Counted from the stretch's first letter, positions 33,817 to 42,817 are shown. The stretch is 64,000 nt of DNA from Flavobacterium sp. 9R (GCF_902506345.1 NZ_LR733413.1:1466569-1530568), one strand, 5' to 3'. A program made the numbers and translations. The notes: generated from the sequence alone by a model not told the origin.

Positions 33817-36189
33817 TTACTTGATTTCGTCGAGTAGCTCTTGGTAGGTATAGGTTTTGGTGGGAGTGTCGCTCTCGGTGGTGTTTTTGACCTTGACGCG
33901 TAGGGCGCGCAAACCCGAAACGCCTTGTAAATCCTCGATTTCGAATTGCTCTACGGTTGGCTCAAGGATGTTCTTGAATTGTAGGTACTTGATGTATTTG
34001 AGGTACTCTTGCTCTTCGTTGTTGTGCGAGTACACTATGGTGATTTTTTCTTTTTGGGTGATGCGCTCTTGGGTGCCTTTGATGTGGGCTTTGTCGATGC
34101 GTTTTTTGACCACTTCGTAACGGGCATTGTAGGTGCCGTCTACATCAAAACGTTTTTCGTCCATGCGAAAACGAATCGAAAGCGGGGCGCTAAAGACCAA
34201 AATCAGCGAGGTGACGTCGAGTTCATACGGCAAAGTGGCTTTGAGCTGATGGTGTTCCAACTCCATTTCGCAAAGGGTTTGCAACTGCCAAAGACGCAAA
34301 TTGTGCAAATACATCATATCGAAACTTCGGGTGGGCGCAATGCTGGTGCCTATGTAGAGGTTGTGTTCTACGCCATCGGTTTTGAAGCGTTCGTAGTAAT
34401 GCGGGTAAATTTGTTGTGCTTCGACTTGTTTTTTGTCGAGGACAGCAGCCAGTTTTTTGTTGATAATCGACATAGCGTTATCGAACTTTTTGCGGGCGTG
34501 GTAAAACAATCCCGTTTTGGGGTCCAAACTCGCAAAATAGCTGTTTTCTACTTTTTCGGTATCAAAATCCATTTTGGTGTTTCTCAAAATGGGGTGAATT
34601 TCGTTTTCGATGTAATTCTGAATCAGTTGCTCGGAGTCGGCTTTGAGCGGTGCGTCGAGTTCGTTGTAGAACGACTGCAATTCGAATTGGCGTTGCTCAA
34701 GCAACAACAAATGCTGATTGGATTTTTGGTTCGAAAAAATGTCCAACAAGGTTTTTAATTGGTTTTTCAAATCTTCTTTGACGACTTCGTTACGGTGAAC
34801 GGAAGAGCCTTTGATGTCGATTTGACCGTACAACGGAAACACTTCTTTGAAGACAATTTCCTTGAAAATGTACTCTTTATTGAAACTGTTGGTTTGAATG
34901 TATTTGTAAGCTTCTTTACGGAATTTCCAATACACGCTAGGGTGAATGGCGGTATACTCACGTTGAATCACCGCTTCGACCTGATGCAAAATATCGGTAT
35001 TGTGACGTTCTATAGTGTCGACTAAATAAGGAATAATCAAATCGAGTTTTTCGGCATTGAGGCTGTTGAGCACTCTAGCCGTTGGTGCCACGAGTTCAAT
35101 TACCCCCAGTAACACATTGTTTTTGATGACAGGCGAAAACACGGCACTTTTGATGCCTTGCGAAAGCAAATGTTCACACAAGACTTTATTTTCTGTTTGC
35201 AGTAAATATTGGTCTACATCAGCAATGATAAGCGATTTTTTTTCTGCGATGGCTTCTTCGAAACAACAGCTAAACAGCGAGTCGGAACAACTCAATTCTT
35301 GCTCGTTAAACAGCAAATAGCTCGACAAGGTCTCATCAGAATATGGCGGTTTGACAAAGGTGTTTTCTTCTTGATTGTACAAAATGAATCCCACTCTTAG
35401 CTCAGGAATTCGAAACACGGAACGGAAAATGGTTTCAAATTCATCAACATATTCAGCCTTTTCGATTTCGGACTTCAAAAGGTTACTTTTTAAATTCGAA
35501 ATGGCGCTTTCGGTCGTGGCATCATACAAAGACACAATTCCAAAGCCTTTGAGAATCCAGCTTTCTTTAGGGAATTTGGCTTTCCAAAGGTCGATATTGT
35601 CATAATTATCGAGCAATTCGTGCACTTCTTCTTGGGTTAAAGTCAAGGATTTCTCGGTAGGAATGATTTCGACAAAATCGGCATTGTACAAAATGCGATA
35701 ATGATTCATAATACCGTTTTGGTCTTGGATATCAAAAAACAAAGGTTGGTTGAAATTGATTTTTTGACCGTAGAATTCATTCAGAATCAAGGCACAATTC
35801 ATAATATACAATTGGTCATCGTCTACATTTCTTATCGAGAATTCGGGCGTAAATCCTTGGTGCTGGAGTATTTTTTTGAAACGTTCGGTATAATTGAAGG
35901 TCAGATTTTGAAAAGGAATGGCCACCGCTTTGATTTCGTTGTGGGTTAAAGCGGTAGGAAACAAGTCGGCGAGTAAATTGCGTACTAAGGCTTCGTTGTC
36001 TTGTATTAGGCTTAAATCCTCGATTCCGTCTCTAAATTGAGGAAAAGCTTCGATTTCTTTGAGTAAGGCTTTGGCATAGTTGGAACGGTAGTCCACATCG
36101 GATTGTGCAATTTCTTCTAAAGATTCGATGAGTTTATGAAACGAAATGAGCGTTTTGAAAGGACTTTCTTTGAGTGTAATGCTTTTCAT
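33817..36189 (-). CDS. GAF domain-containing protein
   Basis: 790 residues, cytoplasmic, no signal peptide. A divergent GAF-like domain covers roughly 245-395 (ELRVGFILYNQEENTFVKPP ... GIKSAVFSPVIKNNVLLGVIELVA). The N-terminal 240 residues and C-terminal 390 residues are mixed helical regions without a recognised domain; no kinase, cyclase or HTH motif was found. Long proteins of this kind occur singly in Flavobacteriia. A small-molecule-responsive role is inferred only from the GAF fold. The long plus-strand frame inside it at 34009-34758 is antisense and not a gene. Confidence 0.75.
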   Translation of the reverse strand: MKSITLKESPFKTLISFHKLIESLEEIAQSDVDYRSNYAKALLKEIEAFPQFRDGIEDLSLIQDNEALVRNLLADLFPTALTHNEIKAVAIPFQNLTFNYTERFKKILQHQGFTPEFSIRNVDDDQLYIMNCALILNEFYGQKINFNQPLFFDIQDQNGIMNHYRILYNADFVEIIPTEKSLTLTQEEVHELLDNYDNIDLWKAKFPKESWILKGFGIVSLYDATTESAISNLKSNLLKSEIEKAEYVDEFETIFRSVFRIPELRVGFILYNQEENTFVKPPYSDETLSSYLLFNEQELSCSDSLFSCCFEEAIAEKKSLIIADVDQYLLQTENKVLCEHLLSQGIKSAVFSPVIKNNVLLGVIELVAPTARVLNSLNAEKLDLIIPYLVDTIERHNTDILHQVEAVIQREYTAIHPSVYWKFRKEAYKYIQTNSFNKEYIFKEIVFKEVFPLYGQIDIKGSSVHRNEVVKEDLKNQLKTLLDIFSNQKSNQHLLLLEQRQFELQSFYNELDAPLKADSEQLIQNYIENEIHPILRNTKMDFDTEKVENSYFASLDPKTGLFYHARKKFDNAMSIINKKLAAVLDKKQVEAQQIYPHYYERFKTDGVEHNLYIGTSIAPTRSFDMMYLHNLRLWQLQTLCEMELEHHQLKATLPYELDVTSLILVFSAPLSIRFRMDEKRFDVDGTYNARYEVVKKRIDKAHIKGTQERITQKEKITIVYSHNNEEQEYLKYIKYLQFKNILEPTVEQFEIEDLQGVSGLRALRVKVKNTTESDTPTKTYTYQELLDEIK

Positions 36190-36240
36190 ATGCGTAGGCT
36201 TAAGAATGCAAATTTACGCAATCTTTGTGTGCTATGGCTC

Positions 36241-36275
36241 AAAAAAAATCCTCAACTGCACGGGGCAATTGAGGA
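36241..36275 (-). terminator. Rho-independent terminator after the nucleoid-associated protein gene
   Basis: On the minus strand, TCCTCAATTG and CAGTTGAGGA pair with one mismatch around a 7-base loop and are followed by eight T. It separates the gene at 36302-37360 from the GAF gene. Confidence 0.85.
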
Positions 36276-36301
36276 TAGTACTTTTGAAGTCTGAAAAAAA
36301 T

Positions 36302-37360
36302 CTAGTTTTTCTCTTCTTTGTTGAAATATACTAGGTAGTAATACATTTGTTTTTCTTCGTCCCAGCCTTTTTCTACAAATTTTTCGGCACTTTCTGGATT
36401 GATAAAATCCATTTTGATTTGGATATGTGTATCCAGATTAATTACGTTTTTGATGGATTTTCTCGCGTCCGAAACGGCAGCATTGGCAATAGGGAAGGAG
36501 GTCACATCTTCAATGCTGTATTTCTCTCCTTTGTCAACTTTATAGTTTTTGAATTCAGGAATCAAATCGGGATTATCAATAACCTCGTTCAAGAAATTCG
36601 ATTCTTCAAATTGGTCATTTTTAGCAAAATAATTCACCGAGCGGTTCATAAACATCACTTCTTCTTTTTTGTCTTCGGCAGGAAAAACAACATCTTTGGC
36701 AAAGTTTTGACAAAATTTCAAATACTTTTTGGTGATGAAGTTTTCGTCCTCAAAAGCATCTACAGAAAGGAAATGCTCCAACCAGTAGCGCGCATCATAA
36801 CGATTGCTATCTACGGTTAATATTTTGTAACCTTCTTCTTTTTTGTGGTTAAAGATTAAACAACCTTTGTCGAGTTTGTTCAAGCTCACGCCGTGTTGTA
36901 GAATCATCTCCAAATGCGTTTCTTTTTCCTCAAATTGTAAAAAGTCGGATTGGATTTCGCTTTTAAAAATACCAATAGCGTCTACTATGTTATTGTCTAT
37001 CGAAACATTCGTCAAGTGCGCCACATACACCTCGCCATTCTTGATGTGCGGATGATTGGATTGCTCGAACAAATGTTGTGTGATTTGTTTAGAAACTTCG
37101 TGCAAACTGCCTGGATTATCAAAAATTTGAGTGGCAAATTTGAACATGTCGTTGTAATCCAAATCTACTTCGTGTGCAAATTGAAAGTAATTTTCTTCTT
37201 TTTCTCTAAAAGGTTTTAAGAAGAATTCTTTAATCAACGGAACAATTTCATCGTTGAGGTTAAAAGGTTGTTCTGATAAGAAAATCGCTTCATTACGACT
37301 CTTGTTTCCAACACGATGTATGGAAAGCGTTTCGATGTGGGTGTTGAATAAGTTGATCAT
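36302..37360 (-). CDS. Nucleoid-associated protein (NdpA/YejK, 37-kDa family)
   Basis: 352 residues. The opening INLFNTHIETLSIHRVGNKSRNEAIFLSEQPFNL and the later VYVAHLTNVSIDNNIVDAIGIFKSE, GVSLNKLDKGCLIFNH and VTSFPIANAAVSDARKSIKNVINLD fit PF04245, the 37-kDa nucleoid-associated protein family. In E. coli YejK associates with the nucleoid; in Bacteroidota the role is not well defined. A solitary gene with its own terminator. Confidence 0.88.
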   Translation of the reverse strand: MINLFNTHIETLSIHRVGNKSRNEAIFLSEQPFNLNDEIVPLIKEFFLKPFREKEENYFQFAHEVDLDYNDMFKFATQIFDNPGSLHEVSKQITQHLFEQSNHPHIKNGEVYVAHLTNVSIDNNIVDAIGIFKSEIQSDFLQFEEKETHLEMILQHGVSLNKLDKGCLIFNHKKEEGYKILTVDSNRYDARYWLEHFLSVDAFEDENFITKKYLKFCQNFAKDVVFPAEDKKEEVMFMNRSVNYFAKNDQFEESNFLNEVIDNPDLIPEFKNYKVDKGEKYSIEDVTSFPIANAAVSDARKSIKNVINLDTHIQIKMDFINPESAEKFVEKGWDEEKQMYYYLVYFNKEEKN

Positions 37361-37371
37361 TAAGGAAGTAT

Positions 37372-37466
37372 GAAGGTTTAAGGTTGTTTAAAAGTTTGAA
37401 ATTGTTTAAAGTTTAAAGTTGTTTAAAAGTTTAAAATTTAAAGGGGTTTAAGAGTTTAAAGCTTAT
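37372..37466. repeat. TTTAA-rich repeat, left side of four-helix-bundle gene
   Basis: A run of short units built on GTTTAA (GGTTTAAGGTTGTTTAAAAG, AATTGTTTAAAGTTTAAAG and so on). The reverse complement of the sequence at 37882-37942 shows the same order (GGTTTAATGTTGTTTAAG, ATTGTTTAAAAGTT), so the two flank the gene as imperfect inverted repeats. It includes the gene's stop codon. Confidence 0.7.
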
Positions 37467-37875
37467 TGTGGTTTTGGGAATGTTCGTCTATGAATTTTGT
37501 TCCTTTAAAGTCTTTTTTGTTTAGGTATGTGATGAAATTATGGATTTTAACACTCAATTTTTCATATTCAATGACTAAATAGTTTAATTTTTCTTCATTG
37601 ATATAATCATTGTCAAATACTCTATACAATTGAGAGCGAGTCTCTCCGGCAGATCCTTTTGCTATTGAAAGAAATTGACGGAATTCTATGTTTCCATTTC
37701 TTTCAAATCCTTCAGCAATGTTATCCATAACAGATCCCGATGAGTCTTTTATTTGAGCATTAAATTTAAAATCTTTGTTTAAATCGGTGTTTTTAGATAT
37801 AAAAATGATTTCTTTTGAAAGTCTTCTAGCGTCTTGCCAAATTTCTAAATCTTCAAATCTTTTTATAGTAGCCAT
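37456..37875 (-). CDS. Four-helix bundle protein (23S rRNA intervening-sequence type)
   Basis: 139 residues. The pattern FEDLEIWQDARRLSKEIIFISKN, KFNAQIKDSSGSVMDNIAEGFER, FRQFLSIAKGSAGETRSQLYRVFD and LSVKIHNFITYLNKK is the four-helix bundle / S23 family (PF05635). Relatives lie within 23S rRNA intervening sequences, and the Avd accessory protein of diversity-generating retroelements shares the fold, but no reverse transcriptase is present here. It is bounded by inverted TTTAA-rich repeats with its stop codon inside one of them, which suggests a small inserted unit between ndpA-like and pRiA4b-like genes. Confidence 0.9.
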   Translation of the reverse strand: MATIKRFEDLEIWQDARRLSKEIIFISKNTDLNKDFKFNAQIKDSSGSVMDNIAEGFERNGNIEFRQFLSIAKGSAGETRSQLYRVFDNDYINEEKLNYLVIEYEKLSVKIHNFITYLNKKDFKGTKFIDEHSQNHNKL

Positions 37876-37881
37876 ACCAGA

Positions 37882-37942
37882 TAGTTTTAACTTTTAAACA
37901 ATCTTAAACAACATTAAACCTTTACAGCACAATTAAACTCTT
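37882..37942. repeat. TTTAA-rich repeat, right side of four-helix-bundle gene
   Basis: Contains CTTTTAAACAATCTTAAACA then ACATTAAACC and AATTAAACTCTTA. Its reverse complement matches the left repeat, including the AAGAGTTTAA block. It reaches the stop codon of the next gene at 37941. Confidence 0.68.
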
Positions 37943-38480
37943 AGTTCCAATTCTCCTCGAATCCGTAGTCTTCGAAGCTATCGTCACCACTAAACATGTC
38001 TAGGTCGTCTTCGTCAAGATCGTCTTCGAATTCGCCGTAGATGTCATCATTCATATCGGCTTCAAAGTTTTTTTCACCGGCTTCTGCAGGCATAATACCG
38101 TGAGAGAATAAGGTTTCTGGATAGGTACCACCAGCAACTGGTTCTTCTATAGCGGCTAATTCAACCAAGAACGTCCACATGTTGATGAAATCGTACACAT
38201 AGATGATTTTGGTATTGGCTTCATCAAGGATATCCGATAAAGCGTAATCGCTCATGGTACGTTGTTCGCCAGGAACATCTCCCGTATCAAACAAAGGAAT
38301 TTCATCTTCTTGATTCCAAGTTTCATCACAGGTATAAAAGGAAGCTACCTCCATACCATCAAAGCCAAATGCATTAAAAATAGCGTTGTGTAAATCTTCT
38401 AAAGTATCGTCAGAAAGTATTGCTATGTCTCTAAAAATGTCTTCTTCGGCATCTAGAATAACCCTAAATTTATAAACCAT
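37941..38480 (-). CDS. Plasmid pRiA4b ORF-3-like / IS1096 TnpR-like protein with acidic tail
   Basis: 179 residues from the ATG at 38480; an in-frame extension to 38540 adds a low-complexity stretch and is not used. The N-terminal 130 residues (YKFRVILDAEEDIFRDIAILSDDTLEDLHNAIFNAFGFDG, then ASFYTCDETW) fit the pRiA4b ORF-3 family, which occurs both on mobile elements and as a chromosomal protein. The last 50 residues are strongly acidic (EFEDDLDEDDLDMFSGDDSFED). Function unknown. A TACCTTTG box lies at 38504-38511 on the coding strand, 24 bp before the start. Confidence 0.85.
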   Translation of the reverse strand: MVYKFRVILDAEEDIFRDIAILSDDTLEDLHNAIFNAFGFDGMEVASFYTCDETWNQEDEIPLFDTGDVPGEQRTMSDYALSDILDEANTKIIYVYDFINMWTFLVELAAIEEPVAGGTYPETLFSHGIMPAEAGEKNFEADMNDDIYGEFEDDLDEDDLDMFSGDDSFEDYGFEENWN

Positions 38481-38583
38481 AATTTTTGTTTTTGTTGAAA
38501 CGTCAAAGGTAAAATTTAATTTTAGAAAACTCTTTTGCAATCTTATTTTGTTGAAAAGATTTTATTTTCAAAAGCTGTGCAAA

Positions 38584-38614
38584 CAAAAAAAGCTGTCCTT
38601 AACAGACAGCTTTT
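38584..38614 (-). terminator. Rho-independent terminator
   Basis: On the minus strand AAAAGCTGTC and GACAGCTTTT pair around a 7-base loop and are followed by a T run. It ends the gene at 38636-39031. Confidence 0.88.
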
Positions 38615-38635
38615 ACTATGATCAATTGTGAAGTT

Positions 38636-39031
38636 TTAATGTTTCTCTTCAGAACACAAACCTACGATTTCATGGAATACATCGTGCAAGGCAGTCAATG
38701 ATTTTAGGGTAGCTTCGTCTGAACCTTTGGCTTTTACTAGTTTGTCCAAACCTTTAGCACCTTCTTGCAATTTTTTGATAGAAGCCAAAATTGCTGGTGT
38801 TTTGAATTCAGCTGGGATAGCTTCTTTTGACAACGCATCAGCTTTTTGAACCATTTCTTCAGAACGTGTTTTAATAGGATTCAAATCACCTTCTTCAGCA
38901 GGATGAAAAGTTTGTGACATTACTCCGTGAAAGGTTTTGATAGCAGGCCATTTTTCAAAAGTAGTTTGTGCAGACAAATTGGAAACCACCAAAAAGAAGA
39001 ACAAAACAGGTAAGAATTTTAAAGATTTCAT
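38636..39031 (-). CDS. Secreted helical His-containing protein, unknown
   Basis: 131 residues with a signal peptide ending NLSAQ. The mature part is predicted to be four helices with His residues placed in FHGVMSQTFHPAEEGD and LHDVFHEIVGLC and at the C-terminal H. The arrangement recalls cytochrome c'/b562-like bundles, but there is no CxxCH heme site, so a non-covalent metal or heme site is possible. A TACCTTTG box lies at 39057-39064 on the coding strand. Family not recognised. Confidence 0.7.
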   Translation of the reverse strand: MKSLKFLPVLFFFLVVSNLSAQTTFEKWPAIKTFHGVMSQTFHPAEEGDLNPIKTRSEEMVQKADALSKEAIPAEFKTPAILASIKKLQEGAKGLDKLVKAKGSDEATLKSLTALHDVFHEIVGLCSEEKH

Positions 39032-39101
39032 GGTTATTGTTTAAAAGTTATTGGTTCAAAGGTATAAATTAATTTACTGTTATAAAACGCTCTTTTTTGA
39101 T

Positions 39102-39758
39102 TTAATTCACACGAGTCACTCGGCCCGTATGAATGTCATACAGCATCGGAATGACTTGAATTTCTTTTTGGTCAATCCAAGTGTTTTTTAAGATTTGATT
39201 CGTAGAATGTTTGATATTGGCCACAATGCATTCATTAAGATGCGTTTTGTAAGGTCTTGGAACTTGTTTTTCTTCGTCTTCTTTTTTGAGTGTATTGATG
39301 ATGTCTTCGATGTGGTCGTGTTTAGGCTCTAATTTTTTAGTGTCTGCATTTTCAACAAAAGCTTTGATAGCCCCACATTCGGTATGACCTAGCACAATGA
39401 TAAGTTTTGTTTTTAAGTGTTCAACGGCATATTCTACACTTCCCATATCAATATCAGTGATAAGATTTCCTGCATTTCTTATTACGAATAAATCACCAAT
39501 TCCTTGGTCAAAAACAATTTCAGGACTCACGCGACTGTCGGAGCAGGTAATAACAACTGCAAACGGATGCTGTGCTTTTTCGTTGGCCAAAACTGCCGCT
39601 TTGTTCTGATGAGGATGAATGGGTTGATTGTTTAAAAAACGTTGGTTTCCCAGAGTAAGTTCTGTTATATTTGAATGCGCTGGGGTTTCTTTTAGTGAGT
39701 CATTACAGCTTGAAGCTACAAGAACGAGTAGCAAAAAGCCAAGAGAATAAAATTTCAT
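39102..39758 (-). CDS. Beta-class carbonic anhydrase, lipoprotein
   Basis: 218 residues from the ATG at 39758, chosen because it gives a lipoprotein signal ending VASSCNDS; an upstream Met at 39845 would bury it. The beta-CA zinc and catalytic motifs are present: ITCSDSRVSPE (Cys, Asp, Arg) and LGHTECGAIKA (His, Cys). It converts CO2 and bicarbonate. A lipid-anchored, probably periplasmic, beta-CA differs from the usual cytoplasmic form and could supply bicarbonate or buffer the periplasm. Confidence 0.93.
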   Translation of the reverse strand: MKFYSLGFLLLVLVASSCNDSLKETPAHSNITELTLGNQRFLNNQPIHPHQNKAAVLANEKAQHPFAVVITCSDSRVSPEIVFDQGIGDLFVIRNAGNLITDIDMGSVEYAVEHLKTKLIIVLGHTECGAIKAFVENADTKKLEPKHDHIEDIINTLKKEDEEKQVPRPYKTHLNECIVANIKHSTNQILKNTWIDQKEIQVIPMLYDIHTGRVTRVN

Positions 39759-40022
39759 TTTTTCAAGTATTAAATATCCAATAAATGTAAGGAATTCAAG
39801 GGGTAAAAGCCATTTTTGGTACGGCTTTTTGACTGTTTTTAGCATATTTAAAATCGGTCTCGATTGAATAAAATGCAGTGTTTTTTTGTCGAAATCGATT
39901 AAGAAAATCGCTGTTTTAAATGATTTTACAATTCAGCCTCGTTTTTCTACAATTCGGTCATAACTTTTTAGAGAATCCATAATCCCGAAAGATATTTGCT
40001 TCATCAAAAAACAAACAGTATA

Positions 40023-42209
40023 ATGAAAACAAGTATCAAAAAAATCGCACACAAATTCTTTTTAGCAACCCTATTGGTTTTGATGAGTAGTGTTACTTTT
40101 GCTCAAAACACCATTTCAGGAAAAGTTATTGATCCAAAAGGTAAGCCCGTCGTTAGCGCCAATATTTATATCGAAGGCACTTATGACGGTGCGACAAGCG
40201 ACGAGAAAGGATTGTTCTCATTCGAAACCACAGTCAAAGGAAATGCGACCTTAATCATAAGCTCTTTGGTACACGAAACAGCTACCATTGCAGTAGATGT
40301 TGCCAATTACAAAGACAAAACGATAACCCTCAAAGAGAATGTCAACACCTTAGACGCGGTGGTGATTACGGCTGGAACTTTAGAGTCGGGAGACAAAGCT
40401 CGTGTTTCAGTATTGAAACCTTTGGATATTGTCACCACAGCAGGTTCTGCTGGAAATATAATTGCAGCGCTACAAACTTTGCCGGGTACTCAAAACGTGG
40501 GTGAAGACGGTCGCTTATTCGTTCGTGGAGGCGAAGCCAATGAAACACAAACTTTTGTCGATGGTATCCGAGTGGCACAGCCTTATGGCGCTAGCACGAA
40601 TAATTTGCCTACTCGCGGACGCTTTTCTCCTTTTTTGTTTAGCGGAATTTCTTTTTCTACTGGAGGTTATTCTGCCGAGTATGGCGAGGCTTTGTCAAGT
40701 GTGTTATTATTGAATACCCAAGACGAACCCGACCAAAACAAAACCGAAATTGCCTTAATGACCGTAGGTTTGGGTGTTGGAAATACACAAAAATGGAAAA
40801 AAAGCTCCTTGAGTGTCAATGCCGCTTACATTAATTTGGCGCCGTATCAAAAAGTGGTGCCTCAAAATATCGAATGGAACAATCCTTTTCAATCCCTTTC
40901 TGGCGAAACCGTGTATCGCTACAACTTCAATAACGGAATTCTAAAATTATATGCAGCTTTTGATTCCTCCAAATTCGATTTGAATCAAGAAAGCGTTAAT
41001 TCGCCTAACAAAGTCAGAGTCGATTTGAACAATAACAACTTTTACTTAAATACTTCTTATAAAGGAGGATTTGGAAACAATTGGCAAGTGACAACGGGAT
41101 TGAGTTATGGCTATTCAAAAAACAAAGTGGGATTGGATTTGGATAAACTAAACAATGACGAAAACGCCTCACATCTTAAATTCAAACTCCGTAAAAGCAT
41201 TTCGCAACACGTTAAATTAGCTTTCGGAACGGATTATTTCATTACTCGTTTCAACGAAGATTTCACGCCAAATTCAGGCATAGGAGGGACTAGCGGATAC
41301 AATTCCTCAATAGCAGCAGCTTTTGCCGAAGGCGATATTTTATTCACCAAAAACTTTGCTGCCAAAGTAGGGGTTCGTGCTTCATACAACGATTTGTTGG
41401 ACGAAACCGCAGTTGCTCCTCGTGTTTCCTTGGCTTACAAATTGAATAAAACCAGTCAGTTTTCTTTCGCTTATGGCGATTTCACTCAGGCGCCAAGTGT
41501 TGATTTTATCAAATATTCCAAAATGCACCAATTCGAAAGCGAAAAAGCCTCACATTACATCTTAAACTTTCAATACAACAACGACCGTCAAACGTTTAGA
41601 GCCGAGGCCTATTACAAAGACTACAGCAATTTGGTAAAATTCAATACAACAACGCCAATGTTTAATTCAGTGTACAATAACAATGGTTCTGGTTACGCCA
41701 AAGGACTCGATTTGTTTTGGAGAGATGGCAGCTCGATTAAGAATTTAGAATATTGGATTTCCTATTCTTACATCGATACCGAGCGCGATTATCGCAATTT
41801 CCCTAAACAAGTTACGCCAAGTTTCGTAGCGGACCATACAGCGTCTTTGGTGACCAAATATTTCATCACCGACTGGAAATCACAAATCGGTTTTACCCAT
41901 TCTTTCGCCACAGGTCGTCCGTACAACAATCCAAACGAGACCCAATTTATGAACGGAAAAACCAAAGCTTTCAATAATTTGAGTTTCAATTGGGCGTATT
42001 TAGTGTCGCAACAAAAAATCCTGTATTTCTCTGTGTCCAATATTTTACAAACTCAAAATGTCTTTGGTTACGAGTACGCCAATACTCCAGATGCATCGGG
42101 CGTTTACAACCGAAGAGCCATCACACCAACGGCAGATAGTTTCTTTTTCGTAGGTTTCTTTTGGACCATCAGCGACAACAAAAACGACAACCAATTAAAG
42201 AATTTATAG
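40023..42209 (+). CDS. TonB-dependent receptor with carboxypeptidase-regulatory-like domain
   Basis: 728 residues from the ATG at 40023, with a signal peptide ending VTFAQ. Residues about 24-110 are a carboxypeptidase-regulatory-like domain (ISGKVIDPKGKPVVSANIYI). The plug (VVITAGTLESGDK ... LFVRGGEANETQTFVDGI) and a 22-strand-type barrel with FSFAYGDFTQAPSVDFI follow. No SusD partner is adjacent, so it is a siderophore/metal/small-molecule-type receptor rather than a Sus transporter; the ligand is unknown. A DUF2141 protein, a TPR-like protein and a sensor cluster follow on the same strand after the toxin-antitoxin gap, an order suggestive of shared physiology. Confidence 0.9.
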   Translation: MKTSIKKIAHKFFLATLLVLMSSVTFAQNTISGKVIDPKGKPVVSANIYIEGTYDGATSDEKGLFSFETTVKGNATLIISSLVHETATIAVDVANYKDKTITLKENVNTLDAVVITAGTLESGDKARVSVLKPLDIVTTAGSAGNIIAALQTLPGTQNVGEDGRLFVRGGEANETQTFVDGIRVAQPYGASTNNLPTRGRFSPFLFSGISFSTGGYSAEYGEALSSVLLLNTQDEPDQNKTEIALMTVGLGVGNTQKWKKSSLSVNAAYINLAPYQKVVPQNIEWNNPFQSLSGETVYRYNFNNGILKLYAAFDSSKFDLNQESVNSPNKVRVDLNNNNFYLNTSYKGGFGNNWQVTTGLSYGYSKNKVGLDLDKLNNDENASHLKFKLRKSISQHVKLAFGTDYFITRFNEDFTPNSGIGGTSGYNSSIAAAFAEGDILFTKNFAAKVGVRASYNDLLDETAVAPRVSLAYKLNKTSQFSFAYGDFTQAPSVDFIKYSKMHQFESEKASHYILNFQYNNDRQTFRAEAYYKDYSNLVKFNTTTPMFNSVYNNNGSGYAKGLDLFWRDGSSIKNLEYWISYSYIDTERDYRNFPKQVTPSFVADHTASLVTKYFITDWKSQIGFTHSFATGRPYNNPNETQFMNGKTKAFNNLSFNWAYLVSQQKILYFSVSNILQTQNVFGYEYANTPDASGVYNRRAITPTADSFFFVGFFWTISDNKNDNQLKNL

Positions 42210-42250
42210 ACTAATTAGGAGCAGTAAGCATAGGGCATTTCCAGCAGGCA

Positions 42251-42330
42251 TCGTCCCGTGATCCGCTATATCTTTGCTGCCGAACCCCGTCAGCAAAGGA
42301 TGCCGCTCCTCCCGGGGCTAGTTAGGAAGA
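42251..42330 (+). repeat. GC-rich hairpin element, copy 2
   Basis: GATCCGCTATAT, then stem CTTTGCTG / CAGCAAAG (42272-42279 with 42291-42298), then GATGCCGCTCC and CCCGGGGCTAGTTAGG. It lies 40 bp after the TonB receptor stop. It shares its flanks but not its stem sequence with the copies at 33661 and 62391. The surrounding 311-bp spacer (42210-42520) also holds two further palindromes and no gene. Confidence 0.82.
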
Positions 42331-42360
42331 ATCGTTTTCAAAATACTTGTAGAAATAGCA

Positions 42361-42395
42361 TAACCCTTTCAGCGTTCTAAACGCTGAAAGGGTTA
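42361..42395. repeat. Perfect 16-bp palindrome
   Basis: TAACCCTTTCAGCGTT and AACGCTGAAAGGGTTA are exact reverse complements around a 3-base loop. A 15-base copy of the right arm recurs at 44470-44484. There is only a weak T-rich tail, so a terminator function is possible but not clear. Confidence 0.8.
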
Positions 42396-42434
42396 TATTT
42401 TAAAAGATAGTCATCAAAAGAATCGTTTATCCTG

Positions 42435-42456
42435 CAAGGTTTATTTTAAAACCTTG
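42435..42456. repeat. Short hairpin
   Basis: CAAGGTTT and AAACCTTG pair around a 6-base loop. It lies between the perfect palindrome and the end of the toxin gene. Confidence 0.55.
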
Positions 42457-42520
42457 TAGGTTTGATGGAGATGATGATACGTCTAAAAAAAAGGTAAGAG
42501 ATGTTTTAATTCTACACAGC

Positions 42521-42817
42521 TCAAAAACTGAAATCATTTGGATTTTGTCTGGTATCGTATAACCTTAGAATTTCAATACGAGTAGAGGTTACTCTATAAA
42601 ACAAAGAATTGTGTTTGGTAATAACACATTTTCTAATTTGTAACGATGCATTAAAGTATGGAAATTGAGCAGGATTGATTTGTATTTGATGGATAGAATG
42701 GTCTAATTTTTCAATAAAATTCAAACATACTTTTTTGTTCCATTTAGCTTCTAAATAATCTAATAAATTACTTAAGTCTTTTGAAGCAAATGAAGACCAC
42801 CTAACAGATTTAAGCAT
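42521..42817 (-). CDS. RelE/ParE family toxin
   Basis: 98 residues. The pattern VRWSSFASKDLSNLLDYLEAKWN, HQIQINPAQFPYF and KCVITKHNSLFYRVTSTRIEILRLYDTRQNP fits the ParE/RelE toxin fold, the last block being the typical C-terminal strand pair. Its start overlaps the upstream antitoxin gene by 8 bp, so translation is coupled. Target (gyrase or ribosome) cannot be told from sequence. It points toward the repeat-rich spacer after the TonB receptor. Confidence 0.85.
   Translation of the reverse strand: MLKSVRWSSFASKDLSNLLDYLEAKWNKKVCLNFIEKLDHSIHQIQINPAQFPYFNASLQIRKCVITKHNSLFYRVTSTRIEILRLYDTRQNPNDFSF

Noticed and set aside
34009..34758. Plus-strand frame of about 249 codons
   Set aside because: Antisense shadow of the GAF protein gene; its composition is an artefact of the opposite frame.
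37456..37875. Avd protein of a diversity-generating retroelement
   Set aside because: The fold is the same, but there is no reverse transcriptase, template repeat or variable repeat nearby.
37941..38480. Insertion sequence based on similarity to the IS1096 TnpR-like family
   Set aside because: No transposase and no matching ends around the gene; the family is common as a stand-alone chromosomal gene.
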